Shown here: piece by piece, positions 8,121-15,414 of the stretch | Layout of the letters: each line of letters starts with the position of its first letter | Position numbering within the stretch: the stretch's first letter is position 1 | Assembly: GCA_021791075.1 (NCBI GenBank) | Contig: JAJYXH010000075.1 | Span: 1 to 39,092, forward strand | DNA from: Microcaldota archaeon | Lineage (GTDB): Archaea > Micrarchaeota > Micrarchaeia > Micrarchaeales > CABMGC01 | DNA: 39,092 nt | Direction: 5' to 3' | Translations under genes and position numbers: made by a program | Notes under the pieces: generated by a model | The model's database searches: none | The model's input: the letters and a program-made list of their open reading frames with translations, nothing else | What the model was told of the DNA's origin: nothing

Positions 8121-9386
8121 TCAATCGGCATATCTCCGCGGCTTTACGGTCCTGGCATACTCCGAAAAAGAGCGTTCCAGGCCGTCGGTGGAGCCAATGC
8201 CTATTACCACCGTCTCGCCCGGCTTTGCGTCCATGATCTCGTTTACAAAGTCGAGCTCCTTCTTTCTGACCTCAGAGTGCGCCTCAGTGTTGGTGAAGGC
8301 CACACATCCGTATTTGTCGAAAAGACAGCTATGCTCCCTGGTAAAACCCTCATGACCGTTAATCTTTATGGCAAACGCCTTATTGTCTCCTTCAATGAGC
8401 CGCGATATCACATCCCCCCTGTTATTCACAAAGGCGCTTGTTACGTCGAAGATCCTCAGTTCGTCGGCAAGGCTATGCCTCTTCTTAATGTGTTCCGGTG
8501 CCTTTGACAGCCTCTGCTGCATAAATATGCCTGCGCTTAGAAGCACTGCTGCGGCAATATAATAGAGGTGCACCGGGGTGTCAAGAATCAAGGCAGAAAA
8601 GAGAATGGTAAGAAATGGCACTGCAAGTATGCTGTTGCCAATAAATAGGGGGCCAAAGGTCTTCAGGGCGTAGTAGTAGAGCGAGCTGCCGATCCCGTAG
8701 GCAGCTATGCCCAGGAAGAGTACGGCAATGATCACGCTCTCGTTAAGTGGCACCAACACGGAAGTTCCTGTGGCGAGGGCGATAGCCAAGATAAAAGCGA
8801 GCGATGCCATATTGAATATCGCTATCGCACCGAATACGTCGACATTGTACTTCTTCATTGCAAGGTTGGGATAGACCACGCAGAGCGCCGACCCAAGCAG
8901 TATGGCCACGTATGGCACCGACGAGGCATTTATGCTGAGCAAAGTGCCTCCCGTAGCAATGACATAGATGCCGGCAAACCCTATAATCGTGGCAAGAAGC
9001 TGGACCTTGGTTACCTTCTGCCTGAGCACTAGCGGCACCAGCACGGCAGACATTATCACCCACACCCTGAACACCGTAGCGGCAACGATCGGGTTTGTGC
9101 CGAGGGTGCCTACCCCGAGCATAAGCTGCGATATGACATTGTTTAGGAGCCCAGCAACGACTATTATCAGAAGAAATCTGCCGGATCTCAGTATCTTCAT
9201 AAGGCCGGCCATCCTGTCCACTGCATAGCTCACCACCAGTGACGTTATGGTTCCGATAAGGAAGGCGTAGAACAGCTGCGGCACCACGCCTATCCCACTT
9301 CCGCCTATGCTTAGCACGACGGGCAGCAGTGCCAGCTCCGTAAGGGCAAGCCCAAGTGCTATGAGCCCTCCGTATAATATCTTCAT
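8121..9386 (-). CDS. EamA/DMT-superfamily transporter with C-terminal soluble domain
   Basis: This 421-aa protein has about ten hydrophobic helices arranged as the two EamA repeats of drug/metabolite transporters (residues about 1-295), including the usual GFAGIYVIATGG segment after the first repeat. The last 120 or so residues are hydrophilic, rich in charged residues, and contain CLFDKYGC and VVIGIGSTDGLERSF. EamA carriers normally end after helix ten, so this is an added domain I cannot assign. Start is ATG at 9386, about 31 nt downstream of a TTTATAA box. The gene is divergent from an Lrp-like regulator across 118 nt, which suggests the regulator controls it and that the substrate may be an amino acid or related metabolite (inference). 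Confidence 0.85.
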   Translation of the reverse strand: MKILYGGLIALGLALTELALLPVVLSIGGSGIGVVPQLFYAFLIGTITSLVVSYAVDRMAGLMKILRSGRFLLIIVVAGLLNNVISQLMLGVGTLGTNPIVAATVFRVWVIMSAVLVPLVLRQKVTKVQLLATIIGFAGIYVIATGGTLLSINASSVPYVAILLGSALCVVYPNLAMKKYNVDVFGAIAIFNMASLAFILAIALATGTSVLVPLNESVIIAVLFLGIAAYGIGSSLYYYALKTFGPLFIGNSILAVPFLTILFSALILDTPVHLYYIAAAVLLSAGIFMQQRLSKAPEHIKKRHSLADELRIFDVTSAFVNNRGDVISRLIEGDNKAFAIKINGHEGFTREHSCLFDKYGCVAFTNTEAHSEVRKKELDFVNEIMDAKPGETVVIGIGSTDGLERSFSEYARTVKPRRYAD

Positions 9387-9416
9387 TTACCCCAGATGGG
9401 ACTTGGCTTTTAAGGC

Positions 9417-9423
9417 TTATAAA
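9417..9423 (-). promoter_or_regulatory. Box A for the DMT transporter gene
   Basis: TTTATAA on the minus strand, 31-37 nt upstream of the ATG at 9386, is a reasonable archaeal TATA position for a short-leader transcript. Confidence 0.45.
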
Positions 9424-9434
9424 CAAGAACTTTC

Positions 9435-9451
9435 TGTAAATCTTATTTACA
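9435..9451. promoter_or_regulatory. Palindromic operator TGTAAATCTTATTTACA
   Basis: This is a perfect 7-bp inverted repeat (TGTAAAT / ATTTACA) with a 3-bp centre. It lies between the divergent transporter and Lrp-like regulator genes and immediately upstream of the transporter box A. Position and symmetry fit an Lrp/AsnC-type operator for auto- and cross-regulation. A further similar half (TTTTGTAATA) occurs about 20 nt to the right. Confidence 0.6.
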
Positions 9452-9504
9452 TATTCTTCAGATTTTGTAATAGGCCTTTTAAGGTTTTGGTCAGATATGT
9501 CATC

Positions 9505-10533
9505 ATGTATTTCACGAAGCAGGAGAAGGTTATCCTAAGGGAGCTGAGCTTCGACTCACGGGCTACGGTGACGCGCCTTGCGGAGGCAGCAGGATGCTCA
9601 AGACCAACTGCCATGAAGATCATCCAGAGGCTCTCCGAGAGGACTGATATGAGATTCACTCTGGAGTTGAACATGGAGAGGCTGGGCCTTGGCGAGAGGT
9701 ACCTTGTTGCCATCAGGTTCAGAAAGAAGCCTGGCGAGGAAGCCCTCAAGCAGTTCTTCAGGGAAGACAGGCATGCGCAGGACGTCTATCTTGTTAAAGG
9801 CGGATTCGATCTGCTCGTATTTGCGGTCTCCGGAACAGCAGTCGACTATATACGGTGGGAGACGCGCATCTCGGAAACGCTCTCGCAATACGGGCCAACG
9901 ATAATGCCCTCAAGGTATGTGCTCTCGCATTTCGGCTATCTGCCCATGGCAGGGTCCTTCACCGACTTTATCGGTGAAGACAGTAGACTTGATCAGACTG
10001 ACAGGCAGATGCTCGGGTTCCTGAACAGCAACTCACGGACGGGTTACAGGGAGTTGGGGTCGAAGCTCGGAATCACCGAAGCCACAGCCAGGTACCGGCT
10101 CTACAGCATGGTCAAGAGCGGGATCATAACGCGTTTTACTGTGGCTGTACAGAGTCCGGGAGAGGGATACAGCAGCATGGTGTACTTCATAAACTACACG
10201 TTCACCAAGACGACATCTTCTGTCGCATTCGCAAATGCCAGGAGCTGCTACTTTAGCGACGACAAGGAGATGCCGATGTTCAACACTTTTCAGGCGATCT
10301 TCCCGATAAGCGGGAGCTTCAGATCGTTTGGGATGGTGCTGTGCGAGAGCAGGAAGGAGGCCATGGAGAAGGCAGTGCGGAGGCACAGAAGGATATTCAG
10401 GAACGAGGGCATAAGGATGCTTTACGGAGAGCTGGTGAGGCCGATAAAGGGGCTCTTGCCGTTCAGGAGCCTTGACATAAAGTCAGACTACAGGACCATA
10501 AACTGGCACGACCCTGACTATCCCGGGGCATAG
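9505..10533 (+). CDS. Lrp/AsnC-like transcriptional regulator with two HTH domains
   Basis: The protein is 342 aa from ATG 9505 (MYFTKQEKVILREL). An upstream extension of the frame overlaps the divergent transporter gene and its promoter and is rejected. An AsnC-type winged helix occupies residues 1-55 (VTRLAEAAGCSRPTAMKII), followed by an alpha/beta region. A second HTH of the same type follows about residues 160-215 (TDRQMLGFLNSNSRTGYREL, then GITEATARYRLYSM), then a C-terminal region of about 125 aa. Standard Lrp proteins have one HTH and about 150 aa, so this is a tandem or duplicated architecture. The palindrome at 9435-9451 is its likely operator. It converges with aIF2, with 9 nt between stops. 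Confidence 0.82.
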   Translation: MYFTKQEKVILRELSFDSRATVTRLAEAAGCSRPTAMKIIQRLSERTDMRFTLELNMERLGLGERYLVAIRFRKKPGEEALKQFFREDRHAQDVYLVKGGFDLLVFAVSGTAVDYIRWETRISETLSQYGPTIMPSRYVLSHFGYLPMAGSFTDFIGEDSRLDQTDRQMLGFLNSNSRTGYRELGSKLGITEATARYRLYSMVKSGIITRFTVAVQSPGEGYSSMVYFINYTFTKTTSSVAFANARSCYFSDDKEMPMFNTFQAIFPISGSFRSFGMVLCESRKEAMEKAVRRHRRIFRNEGIRMLYGELVRPIKGLLPFRSLDIKSDYRTINWHDPDYPGA

Positions 10534-10542
10534 GCCCTAAGT

Positions 10543-13500
10543 TCATCCCTTCGCTCTTGCCTTGATATTTGATATCTCGTCCAGCAAGTCCCTCGACTCG
10601 TTGTCGAGCATGTCCGGGAACTTGTATCTCAATGAGCGTTCGTTCTCGTCGTTCATGAAGGTGTACAGCGTCTCGTTCTCCCTTACCTGCCTGCCGAAGG
10701 TCACGTCCTCCATCGAGATGGCGATGCTCTCCCCAGCCTTCGACTCCTTGAGGCTTATCGCGTTGTCCTGCATCTCCTTGACCCTCCCGACTATCTCGCC
10801 GTGCTGGTTCATCAGCTGCCACGAGGGCCTCAGCCTTCCCCTCTCTACCTTCACCCCGAAGACCGCGGGATGTGAGACCCTGAAACAGCTGTTGGGGAGC
10901 ACCGTCAGCTTGCCCGGGAAGACCAGTGACTTCTCTATCGCCTCCTTGTCAATCTTCCTCTCCGCATCGGCCCACTCCTTGTAATCGTCAATTATCTTGT
11001 AGATTATGTTGCTGTTTATTACCCTAATCCCCGTTGCCTCACTCTCGGCCTTCGCCTCGTCGTCAAGCGGTACGTTGAACGCGAGCACGATGCCCCCGTA
11101 GGGGTCGCTCGCCTTCATAGTGTATGCGTCGAGCACGTCCCTCTTTGTCACCCTCCCTATCTCCTTCTTGCTTATGCTTATCTTCTCTGCTCCGAGGAGC
11201 CTCGATAAGGCCTCTATGCTCCCCATCGTGTCGGCCTTCAGTATGACCCCCGTCTTCTCCACGTCGAATATCTCGCTTATCTCCGACTTTATCTCCTGCT
11301 CGTAGTTCGGTATCTCGGTGGAGAGGACCAGCGACCCCGGAAGCGCTCCGTCGAGGTTGGACGCGCTTATCTTTATGCCTGAGGCGGCGCTCACGCTGTC
11401 TATGTAGTAGAACTTGCTCGACGACTCGCGCAGCTCCTGGAGCTCCTTGGGCTTGAGCAGCGCCTTTATCTTCGCCGTGTCTATCCCAGCCGATGTGGCG
11501 AACGCAATGGTGTCATTTACCTTTAGCGTCCCGTTGTAGAGTATCACGTCTATCGTTGACCCGAGCCCCCTGTCCTCCTTCTTCTCTATTATGTTGCCCC
11601 TCCCAGGCCCCTTTACCTCTATCTCAAGGCGCTGCTCCAGGAACCTCTGCGCCAGCCCGGTCGCGTACATGAGCAGCTCCCCGAGCCCCTCCCCTGTCTT
11701 GGCGCTCACCGGAACTATTATTACCTCCTTCTTGAAGTCCTTGACCCTGTCGAACCTCTCGCTGTTGAACCCGAGCTCGCTCAGCTTGCCCACGAGCCCG
11801 TAGATCTTGGCCTCGAGGTCGTTGACCACGTTGCTCCTCTGTTTCGAGATCGTCTCCGTGAATGAGTTAGTAGACTGGATCATCCATCCGGTTATCGCGT
11901 CTATCTTGTTCGCGGCGACTATGAAAGGGGTCCTGTACTCCTTGAGTATCTCTATCGCCTCGTACGTCTGGGGCTCGAAGCTCTTCGTGACGTCTACAAC
12001 GAGTATTGCAAGGTCCGCAACCGACCCTCCCCTCTTCCTCAGGTTGGTGAAGGCCTCGTGACCCGGGGTGTCTATGAAGAGGAGCCCGGGTATGGTGATC
12101 TTGATCCCGAACTTCTCAAGAAGCGGTCCCACTATCTTCTTGATCACGTCAAGGGGGACCTCGCTCGCTCCTATGTGCTGCGTAATGCCCCCTGCCTCCC
12201 TAACAGTTATCGTCGTGCTTCGGATCTTGTCGAGAAGTGAGGTATTGTGTACAATCAGGTTATTTGCCATAAAGTTATGGGTACCATCTACGGTAAAGTC
12301 ATACACTGAGAAGTCCCCCTTCAGGGATTCGGTACCGGTAACTGCAACTGTCTTATATGAAGAGAGCACCGAAGCGACTGGCAAGGCCGCTGTCTCATCG
12401 CTAAAGCCCAGTATTGTTCTGGCGGCGTATCTTGTCAAGTTATTCTTAGACTCATAATAGCCCAGGTCAAATCCGCGTCTTCCGTGTATGTTATACTGAC
12501 CCCTAAGTTCCTTCACGAACCTTCCGCTAAGCGGAGTCATGTCGAATATCCTGCTTGAAACTGCCTTTCCAATATTTCTATTAAGCTTCTCTGCCTTACT
12601 TGGCTCTGTAAAGCCAATGTTTTCTGCAAAGGCAGCAAGGTTTTCCAATCCACTTATGCTGATCTCCAGGGCAGTCCGTTTATATCTCTTTACAAAGTAT
12701 GACAGGCACCCGAATCTGTGTAGCAATGCGGGCAATTGCCTCATCAACACCTGACTCTCGCAGCTAACCCCTATGCTTCCGGTATAATTCTCTGACTCTG
12801 CGAACCCTTCAGCATCGAAGAAACCCTGAACAAACTTTCCGGCAAGGCTGTTGTCCGACATGCTTACTATATCGGGCAGTGCAAGTATCCTTGTCTTGTC
12901 CTTTTCCGGATAGTCAAACACAGCCACTAGAAACTTAGAGAAAGTCCTGCCCCCTTTGTGGTCGACAATATAAGATGTTCTGCGCCAGGCAGATGTTATG
13001 CCTATTCCAAAAGATTTTGTTAGGCACTTCCCAAACTTATCGATCAAGACTTGCGATGTATTGCTCAGTTTCGCCGAAGACCCGATCCCGTCACCGAACA
13101 ACAGCCCGACGGCATAATAAAGTGCCTCAAACTCCTCGCGCTCATGAGGGATCTTCAACCAGTATGATGTGTGACCTGCCCTTCTCTTTTTGGTGCTTGA
13201 CTTTATCGCGTCTATATTATCATAAATCTCCTCTTTGGGATACCCCATGAGAAAAAGAAGGCGCATCAGCACCGATGGCCGGTAGAATCCGCGCCTTAGA
13301 TGATTGTCAAGCGTGGCGTCACCTATCTCACCAGCGAGCTTGTACACCCTGCCACTGCAATAGCGCACGATCTTTTCGTTGAGGCCCTTCGATATCTTAA
13401 CTAGGAAGGTGTCTGGAAGCTTTTCTATTATGCGCTCCTTTATTCCGGTCAGATTCAGTGCTGAGGTATCTGTCTTCAAAGGCACCAATAGCAGATCCCC

Positions 13501-13878
13501 AGCGCGTAGCTCCTCTGCCTTCTTATACGCCGCCGTTCCATCCTCACAAAAGACTAGGAACTTATGCTCCGGAGTGGTCTTTATCTCATAACCTGCCTTT
13601 GTGGTAACGCGGATAAGTCGGTCTGCCTTAAGCTTCAGTACATGACTGACATCCCTGGGAGAGGCTTTACCCCACTCGTCTACCGAGACGAGCGCCATTC
13701 CAGAAGCCTTGTATGCTATGCCATCTGGCTGACTTATGGGGGATCCGTCATTAAAGGTATTGAATGCCGATTCTGCAGACATGATCCTTCCATCGCCTAT
13801 CTCAAGTAGGGTATCTCCGCTAACACATTTGCCATGGTCCACGTGGCCCATCACGCAAATTATCGGCTGACGTATCAT
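10543..13878 (-). CDS. infB: Translation initiation factor aIF2 (IF2/eIF5B) with in-frame intein
   Basis: This 1111-aa precursor encodes the GTPase that promotes subunit joining and initiator tRNA placement. The host protein is interrupted after GHVDHGK in the P-loop and resumes with TSLLDKIR; without the 528-residue intein it is 583 aa, normal for archaeal IF2. After the intein come the switch I/II and G3 region (FIDTPGHEAF), NKID (G4), then domain II and the C-terminal domains. I prefer ATG 13878 (MIRQPIICVMGHVDHGK), which matches the family start and has GGAG a few bases upstream; a GTG three codons earlier is possible. A diverged copy of its 3' end sits at 6970-7218. Box A is ATTTATATAT, 43 nt upstream. 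Confidence 0.97.
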   Translation of the reverse strand: MIRQPIICVMGHVDHGKCVSGDTLLEIGDGRIMSAESAFNTFNDGSPISQPDGIAYKASGMALVSVDEWGKASPRDVSHVLKLKADRLIRVTTKAGYEIKTTPEHKFLVFCEDGTAAYKKAEELRAGDLLLVPLKTDTSALNLTGIKERIIEKLPDTFLVKISKGLNEKIVRYCSGRVYKLAGEIGDATLDNHLRRGFYRPSVLMRLLFLMGYPKEEIYDNIDAIKSSTKKRRAGHTSYWLKIPHEREEFEALYYAVGLLFGDGIGSSAKLSNTSQVLIDKFGKCLTKSFGIGITSAWRRTSYIVDHKGGRTFSKFLVAVFDYPEKDKTRILALPDIVSMSDNSLAGKFVQGFFDAEGFAESENYTGSIGVSCESQVLMRQLPALLHRFGCLSYFVKRYKRTALEISISGLENLAAFAENIGFTEPSKAEKLNRNIGKAVSSRIFDMTPLSGRFVKELRGQYNIHGRRGFDLGYYESKNNLTRYAARTILGFSDETAALPVASVLSSYKTVAVTGTESLKGDFSVYDFTVDGTHNFMANNLIVHNTSLLDKIRSTTITVREAGGITQHIGASEVPLDVIKKIVGPLLEKFGIKITIPGLLFIDTPGHEAFTNLRKRGGSVADLAILVVDVTKSFEPQTYEAIEILKEYRTPFIVAANKIDAITGWMIQSTNSFTETISKQRSNVVNDLEAKIYGLVGKLSELGFNSERFDRVKDFKKEVIIVPVSAKTGEGLGELLMYATGLAQRFLEQRLEIEVKGPGRGNIIEKKEDRGLGSTIDVILYNGTLKVNDTIAFATSAGIDTAKIKALLKPKELQELRESSSKFYYIDSVSAASGIKISASNLDGALPGSLVLSTEIPNYEQEIKSEISEIFDVEKTGVILKADTMGSIEALSRLLGAEKISISKKEIGRVTKRDVLDAYTMKASDPYGGIVLAFNVPLDDEAKAESEATGIRVINSNIIYKIIDDYKEWADAERKIDKEAIEKSLVFPGKLTVLPNSCFRVSHPAVFGVKVERGRLRPSWQLMNQHGEIVGRVKEMQDNAISLKESKAGESIAISMEDVTFGRQVRENETLYTFMNDENERSLRYKFPDMLDNESRDLLDEISNIKARAKG
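12244..13827 (-). other. Intein with LAGLIDADG homing endonuclease inside aIF2
   Basis: The 528-residue intein starts with Cys (CVSGDTLLEIGDG, block A) directly after the P-loop lysine and ends NNLIVHN, followed by Thr as the +1 nucleophile. Block B is visible as TTPEHKFL with the conserved T-x-x-H. Two dodecapeptide motifs, AVGLLFGDG and FVQGFFDAEG, keep acidic residues, so the endonuclease may be active. All splice-junction residues (C1, penultimate H, terminal N, +1 T) are intact, so splicing is expected. IF2 inteins are known from other archaea such as Pyrococcus and Methanocaldococcus. The exact boundaries come from codon-by-codon reading of both junctions. Confidence 0.95.
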
Positions 13879-13920
13879 CTTCTCCACTTCAGTATGAGTA
13901 CAATCTCAATTGCATACAAA

Positions 13921-13930
13921 ATATATAAAT
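13921..13930 (-). promoter_or_regulatory. Box A for aIF2
   Basis: ATTTATATAT on the minus strand lies about 43 nt before the ATG at 13878. With initiation about 25 nt downstream of the box, this leaves a leader of roughly 20 nt, long enough to hold the GGAG ribosome-binding site. Confidence 0.5.
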
Positions 13931-13994
13931 AGACGGTAAAGTAGAGCTTATTGCCTGTGGTGAATTGATGATAAGCGTCAGAGCACGGTTAACA

Positions 13995-14004
13995 TTATAT
14001 AAAT
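13995..14004 (+). promoter_or_regulatory. Box A for ndk
   Basis: TTATATAAAT ends 44 nt upstream of the ATG at 14048, at a spacing close to that of the divergent aIF2 promoter. Confidence 0.5.
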
Positions 14005-14047
14005 CCTACGGCAGCATATAGTAAATTGATTTGATAGTGGCGAGTGT

Positions 14048-14593
14048 ATGGGCCAAGAACTGATATTCATAAAATACGACGGAATAGAGCGAAAGCTGGT
14101 AGGTACTGTGATAAGCAGGTTTGAGAATGCAGGATTCAAGATCGAGAAGATCAAGAAGGGCAGGATCTCAAAAGAGCTCTCAGAGCTTCTCTACCAGGAC
14201 TCCGAGACGCAGCTCAACGGCATGGGCGCAAAGACACTCAAGGCGATGACGGACAAGGGGGAGAAGGACAAGATAATGGAGATATTCAAGACCGAGGTGC
14301 CGTTCGAGATAGGCAAGCTGCTGAACACGTGGAACAGGCTCTATGCGACTTCATACGACGTGATCGCGCTCGTAATCTCAAAGGACGGCGATGCCGTTAC
14401 CGAGGCAAGGGCGATAGTCGGAAAGACCGATCCGTCGATCTCGCCCAAGGGCACGATACGTGGGGACTTTGCCGCGGACTCGATATACAAGGCGAACCTT
14501 GAGAAGAGGGCATGCCAGAACATAATACATGCATCCGACGTCGACACGGCGGAGATGGACGTGAAGAACTTCGAGGAGCACTTCTTCAGGTAA
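14048..14593 (+). CDS. ndk: Nucleoside diphosphate kinase
   Basis: This enzyme transfers the gamma-phosphate of NTPs to NDPs through a phosphohistidine. The active-site segment NIIHASD is at 158-164 with the catalytic H161, and the GTIRGDF loop (135-141) is intact. The N-terminal IKYDG replaces the usual IKPDG. At 181 aa it is longer than the 140-150 aa typical form; the extra residues fall mainly between about 50 and 85, an insertion seen in some archaeal NDKs. Start is ATG at 14048. The gene after it on the same strand is broken. Confidence 0.95.
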   Translation: MGQELIFIKYDGIERKLVGTVISRFENAGFKIEKIKKGRISKELSELLYQDSETQLNGMGAKTLKAMTDKGEKDKIMEIFKTEVPFEIGKLLNTWNRLYATSYDVIALVISKDGDAVTEARAIVGKTDPSISPKGTIRGDFAADSIYKANLEKRACQNIIHASDVDTAEMDVKNFEEHFFR

Positions 14594-14606
14594 GCCAGGT
14601 CTGCTT

Positions 14607-14766
14607 ATGGCAAAGGAAAGGGAGATCATAATACTCGATGTGGACAAGGGAAAGTTGAAGGGGTCACAGGGAGCTGGGAGCCAGGCACACGGGAACCTAC
14701 CACTTCAAGAGGATTGAGTTCGTCTTTGGTGGGGACATAAAGGTCAAGCACTTCTGGGCAGGATAA
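14607..14766 (+). pseudogene. CYTH-domain (ThTPase / class IV adenylate cyclase-like) remnant, frameshifted
   Basis: From ATG 14607 the frame reads MAKEREIIILDVDKGKLKG, which is the start of a CYTH domain (ExExK-type ERE-I-I followed by the LDVD strand). One base change of frame near 14660-14670 then gives ELGARHTGTYHFKRIEF and VFGGDIKVKHFWAG to a TAA at 14764-14766, continuing the same fold. Intact CYTH proteins have about 170-190 residues, so the gene is both frameshifted and cut to its first 50 residues. It sits 14 nt after ndk. Confidence 0.68.
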
Positions 14767-14819
14767 GGACTGATGGAAAGGAGATCACGATCTATTGTAA
14801 AGGCAAAGCCATACTGCTC

Positions 14820-15125
14820 TCAGACCTGCATGCTCATCCTGACCTCCTCCGTTATCATCTCCGGGGTCCACGCGGGCTCCCATACCAGGTCTATGTTTAC
14901 CTGCCCCGCATCCTGGATATGCTCCAGCCTTAGCTGCACGTCGGCAAGGATTATGCTTGTGACAGGGCACATCGGGCTCGTCATGGTGAGCCTTATGCTG
15001 ATGTTGTTCTCCCTGTCTATGGTTATTCCGTGGATCAGGCCAAGGTCGACTATGTTTATCCCTATCTCAGGGTCGACGCAGCCTTTGAGCGCAGTTATTA
15101 CCTGATCGATCGTTATCTTCTGCAT
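14820..15125 (-). CDS. MIP18/DUF59 family Fe-S cluster assembly protein
   Basis: This 101-aa protein consists of a single MIP18 (PaaD/SufT-like) domain. The signature DPEIGINIVDLGLI covers residues 18-31, and the conserved cysteine lies in TSPMCPV (C53). Family members help assemble or deliver iron-sulfur clusters. It lies beyond the 45-aa Cys-rich gene and the Complex I operon on the same strand; Complex I subunits B and I need Fe-S clusters, so a supporting role fits but is inferred. A box A-like TTAAAATA lies about 30 nt upstream of the ATG. Confidence 0.9.
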   Translation of the reverse strand: MQKITIDQVITALKGCVDPEIGINIVDLGLIHGITIDRENNISIRLTMTSPMCPVTSIILADVQLRLEHIQDAGQVNIDLVWEPAWTPEMITEEVRMSMQV

Positions 15126-15229
15126 ACGTTAATACGCTTGGCCGTAACCCTTATTTTAACTTATCGTTGGCACTCCCCACGGCCTCTCATGGCCATACGC
15201 CAACTTCGGCACGAAGAACCAGGTCCAGG

Positions 15230-15367
15230 TCAGCAGCAAGTGCAGCCGCACTTTGCCTTCTTTCCGGCGCAGCAGCTGCAATCACAGCAGGGGCAGCAGT
15301 TCATGCAGCACTCCTCCTCCTCCTTGCTCGGCTTTCTGGACGTTCTTCGCACTGCCTTTTTCGCCAT
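15230..15367 (-). CDS. 45-aa cysteine-rich miniprotein (metallothionein-like)
   Basis: This minus-strand ORF is only 45 codons long. The N-terminal 19 residues are basic then acidic (MAKKAVRRTSRKPSKEEEE). The remaining 26 residues contain 13 cysteines, in ECCMNCCPCCDCSCCAG and KCGCTCC, with seven C-x-C or adjacent C-C pairs. No signal peptide or membrane helix is present. A box A, GCATAAATAG at 15391-15400, is 24 nt upstream of the ATG, as expected for a leaderless archaeal mRNA, so the gene has its own promoter despite following nuoN by 47 nt. Cys density matches metallothioneins; binding of Cu(I), Zn or Fe-S is plausible. I do not recognise a named family. Confidence 0.75.
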   Translation of the reverse strand: MAKKAVRRTSRKPSKEEEECCMNCCPCCDCSCCAGKKAKCGCTCC

Positions 15368-15390
15368 ATTGTCAATTAACAGAAGCCAAA

Positions 15391-15400
15391 CTATTTATGC
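15391..15400 (-). promoter_or_regulatory. Box A for the Cys-rich miniprotein gene
   Basis: GCATAAATAG on the minus strand is centred about 28 nt before the ATG at 15367, the spacing of a leaderless promoter. It lies just outside the nuoN stop codon at 15415. Confidence 0.55.
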
Positions 15401-15414
15401 GTTCCTTCCCTGCC

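Noticed and set aside
9307..9504. Upstream extension of the Lrp-like regulator frame
   Set aside because: It overlaps the divergent transporter gene and covers its promoter and the palindrome; ATG 9505 begins a normal HTH domain.
15167..15379. 70-codon plus-strand ORF (Ala/Leu/Ser-rich)
   Set aside because: It is the reverse reading of the GCA codons opposite the cysteine codons of the 45-aa protein; the minus-strand reading is far more meaningful.
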